From a virus: a DNA stretch of 24,999 nt. Location of the stretch: IMG/VR virus record IMGVR_UViG_3300035698_001071, positions 1 to 24,999 of that record; one strand, written 5' to 3'. The notes under the pieces were generated by a model. The model worked only from the letters and a program-made list of their open reading frames with translations, did not search any database and was not told where the DNA came from. Below are positions 24,049 through 24,999 of this stretch, one piece after another (position 1 is the stretch's first letter; every line of letters begins with the position of its first letter). The translations under genes were made by a program, and so were the position numbers.

Positions 24049-24604
24049 GGACGAACTCTTTGATGATTTCACCGACTTTTATGTGAAGTTCATCAAGAGT
24101 TCCGTTGTTCTCAAGTTCGTAATTCTCACAGTCAAGACCTGTGATGTACGAACGTTTATCTTTCTTGAATGTTGCACCTTTGCGCTCGATGTGGACGATC
24201 ACAACATTGTCTGTACCGAAAGCTTCGATAAGCTCTTCAGCTTCTTCGGAAAAACCGCAGTCTGATATAACAACGACATTGTTATCAAAGCGAGCCTGTA
24301 TCGTTTTTACAGCAAGTTGTGCGAAGAAATAACCACCGAATTTCGGCTTCGCTACTTTTTCGGACATCCAAATATATGCTTCACGCGGTGTCATGCCTGC
24401 GAAGTCTGGGTTCGGGTCATCCTTAACATCTGTGAAATGCTCCTGAATGACATCTGACATGCCAAACAAACTGTGTACAGCGTCTTTGAGAGGCCCTGCC
24501 AAACGATAGTGAGCACCTGTGCCGCCGAGTGTGTTTAGAGCGGATTTGGTTGCTTCGTCTTTACCGCTGCGAGGAGGGCCGTTGAATAAAATAACTTTAG
24601 GCAT
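24038..24604 (-). CDS. deoxynucleoside monophosphate kinase-like protein
   Basis: The protein has 188 residues. A P-loop at 9-17 (GPPRSGKDE) binds nucleotide. A LAGPLKDAVHSLFGM segment at about 35-49 and a PREAYIWMSEKVAKPKFGG segment (shown partly: MTPREAYIWMSEKV) fit the phage dNMP kinase family (T4 gene 1 / T5 type). VVISDCGFSEEAE is the second nucleotide-side motif. It would phosphorylate dNMPs and so feed the adjacent polymerase. AAGGAC seven bases before the ATG is a good ribosome binding site. Substrate range cannot be read from sequence. Confidence 0.82.
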   Translation of the reverse strand: MPKVILFNGPPRSGKDEATKSALNTLGGTGAHYRLAGPLKDAVHSLFGMSDVIQEHFTDVKDDPNPDFAGMTPREAYIWMSEKVAKPKFGGYFFAQLAVKTIQARFDNNVVVISDCGFSEEAEELIEAFGTDNVVIVHIERKGATFKKDKRSYITGLDCENYELENNGTLDELHIKVGEIIKEFVHAK

Positions 24605-24704
24605 AATTTTCAGTCCTTTTCGAGATTATCAGTAAGGAACACAATCCTGACCGAGTGGGACGATGCGGCACCGCTCCGTTTTAATAGCGCCGCATCGTTT
24701 GCAG
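24605..24704. other. gap with a 10-bp stem between two - strand genes
   Basis: ACGATGCGGC at 24660-24669 pairs with GCCGCATCGT at 24689-24698 around a 19-base loop. No T-run follows on the - strand, so termination there would not be classical; on the + strand three Ts follow. The kinase ribosome binding site lies at the other end of the gap. The stem may process or separate the two messages, or bind a protein. Confidence 0.45.
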
Positions 24705-24999
24705 TTATCGCGGGACGGGATAGCCCGGCAATGCTCCTTGTGGGTTAGACGGGGATTGCGGAGCAGTCGCGACAGGTGCCGCAGGTTGGGCAGCTGGTTG
24801 TTGCACCCCCATTGTGTTGTTCACATAATCGTGAGCAGGTTGAGGCAATACCTGCGGTTGCATAGCAGGTTGCTGCATGGCTGGTTGCATAGCAGGTTGC
24901 TGCATGGCTGGTTGCATAGCAGGTTGCTGCATGGCTGGTTGCATAGCAGGTTGCTGCATGGCTGGTTGCATAGCAGGTTGCTGCATGGCTGGTTGCATA
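24705..24999 (-). CDS. C-terminal part of a Gln/Met/Pro/Ala repeat protein (partial)
   Basis: The frame is open from the right window edge to TAA at 24705, so the N-terminus lies outside. The visible 97 residues begin with tandem MQPAMQQPA units and pass into a Pro/Ala/Gln-rich tail ending ALPGYPVPR. No folded domain is visible. The low-complexity tail resembles disordered C-termini of phage replication proteins (for example some ssDNA-binding proteins), and the neighbourhood fits that, but the acidic tip typical of ssDNA-binding proteins is missing. The identity cannot be decided from this part. Confidence 0.6.
   Translation of the reverse strand, partial: MQPAMQQPAMQPAMQQPAMQPAMQQPAMQPAMQQPAMQPAMQQPAMQPQVLPQPAHDYVNNTMGVQQPAAQPAAPVATAPQSPSNPQGALPGYPVPR
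24861..24999. repeat. perfect 27-bp tandem repeat inside a coding region
   Basis: The unit starting at 24861 recurs at 24888, 24915, 24942 and 24969, with the first bases of a sixth copy at 24996-24999. The five full copies are identical. The unit encodes nine residues (MQPAMQQPA on the - strand), so copy number can change without a frameshift. Complete identity implies recent expansion or ongoing homogenisation. The array continues past the window edge. Confidence 0.95.

Noticed and set aside
21842-24999. Anti-phage defence or toxin-antitoxin genes among the - strand genes
   Set aside because: The readable genes are a polymerase and a nucleotide kinase, and no defence motifs were seen.

Overview
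The window is part of the genome of a tailed double-stranded DNA bacteriophage with siphovirus architecture: a long tail with tape measure, tail tube and a lambda-type tail tip, and no sheath or contractile baseplate genes. Gene families (P22-type coat fold, DUF4055-like portal, lambda-like tail tip genes, DUF1833, DUF4376) and strong Shine-Dalgarno sites suggest a phage of a Gram-negative, probably proteobacterial, host. The host genus cannot be read from the sequence. No integrase, repressor, attachment site, tRNA, CRISPR array or insertion sequence is visible.

Layout. Positions 1-516 are an AT-rich non-coding region with direct repeats and palindromes just before the small terminase gene. 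This is a plausible packaging or control region. From 517 to 21845 nearly every base is coding on the + strand: small and large terminase, portal, scaffold-like protein, major capsid protein, a small head protein, three head-tail connection genes, a Mu F-like head protein interposed among them, an unknown small gene, tail terminator, tail tube with an Ig-like domain, the two-part tail assembly chaperone made by a -1 ribosomal frameshift, tape measure, three small tail-tip genes (gpM-like, gpL-like/DUF1833, NlpC/P60 peptidase), a very large gpI-gpJ-like tip protein, two putative receptor-binding or adhesin proteins, a DUF4376 protein and a small membrane protein with a CxxHDxxY motif.

From 21842 to the right edge genes lie on the - strand and belong to DNA replication and nucleotide metabolism: a family B DNA polymerase with proofreading domain, a small membrane-type ORF, a deoxynucleoside monophosphate kinase-like protein, and the C-terminal part of a protein with perfect 27-bp repeats that runs off the window. 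The two transcription units converge with their stop codons overlapping at 21842-21845.

Control signals. The longer gaps inside the + strand operon sit around the two most highly expressed structural genes, capsid and tail tube. The gaps before each of these genes carry a near-identical 14-bp interrupted palindrome (AGGTTGGAYAACCT), and a close relative lies at 33-46 in the left non-coding region. This is the most interesting possible shared regulatory element here. The other clear recoding signal is a T7 slippery site at 11297-11303.

Most of the window is a well-understood virion module. The less explained parts are the dispersed palindrome, the left repeat region, the small CxxHDxxY protein, the hydrophobic N-terminus of the tail tube protein, the start of the polymerase gene and the repeat protein at the right end.
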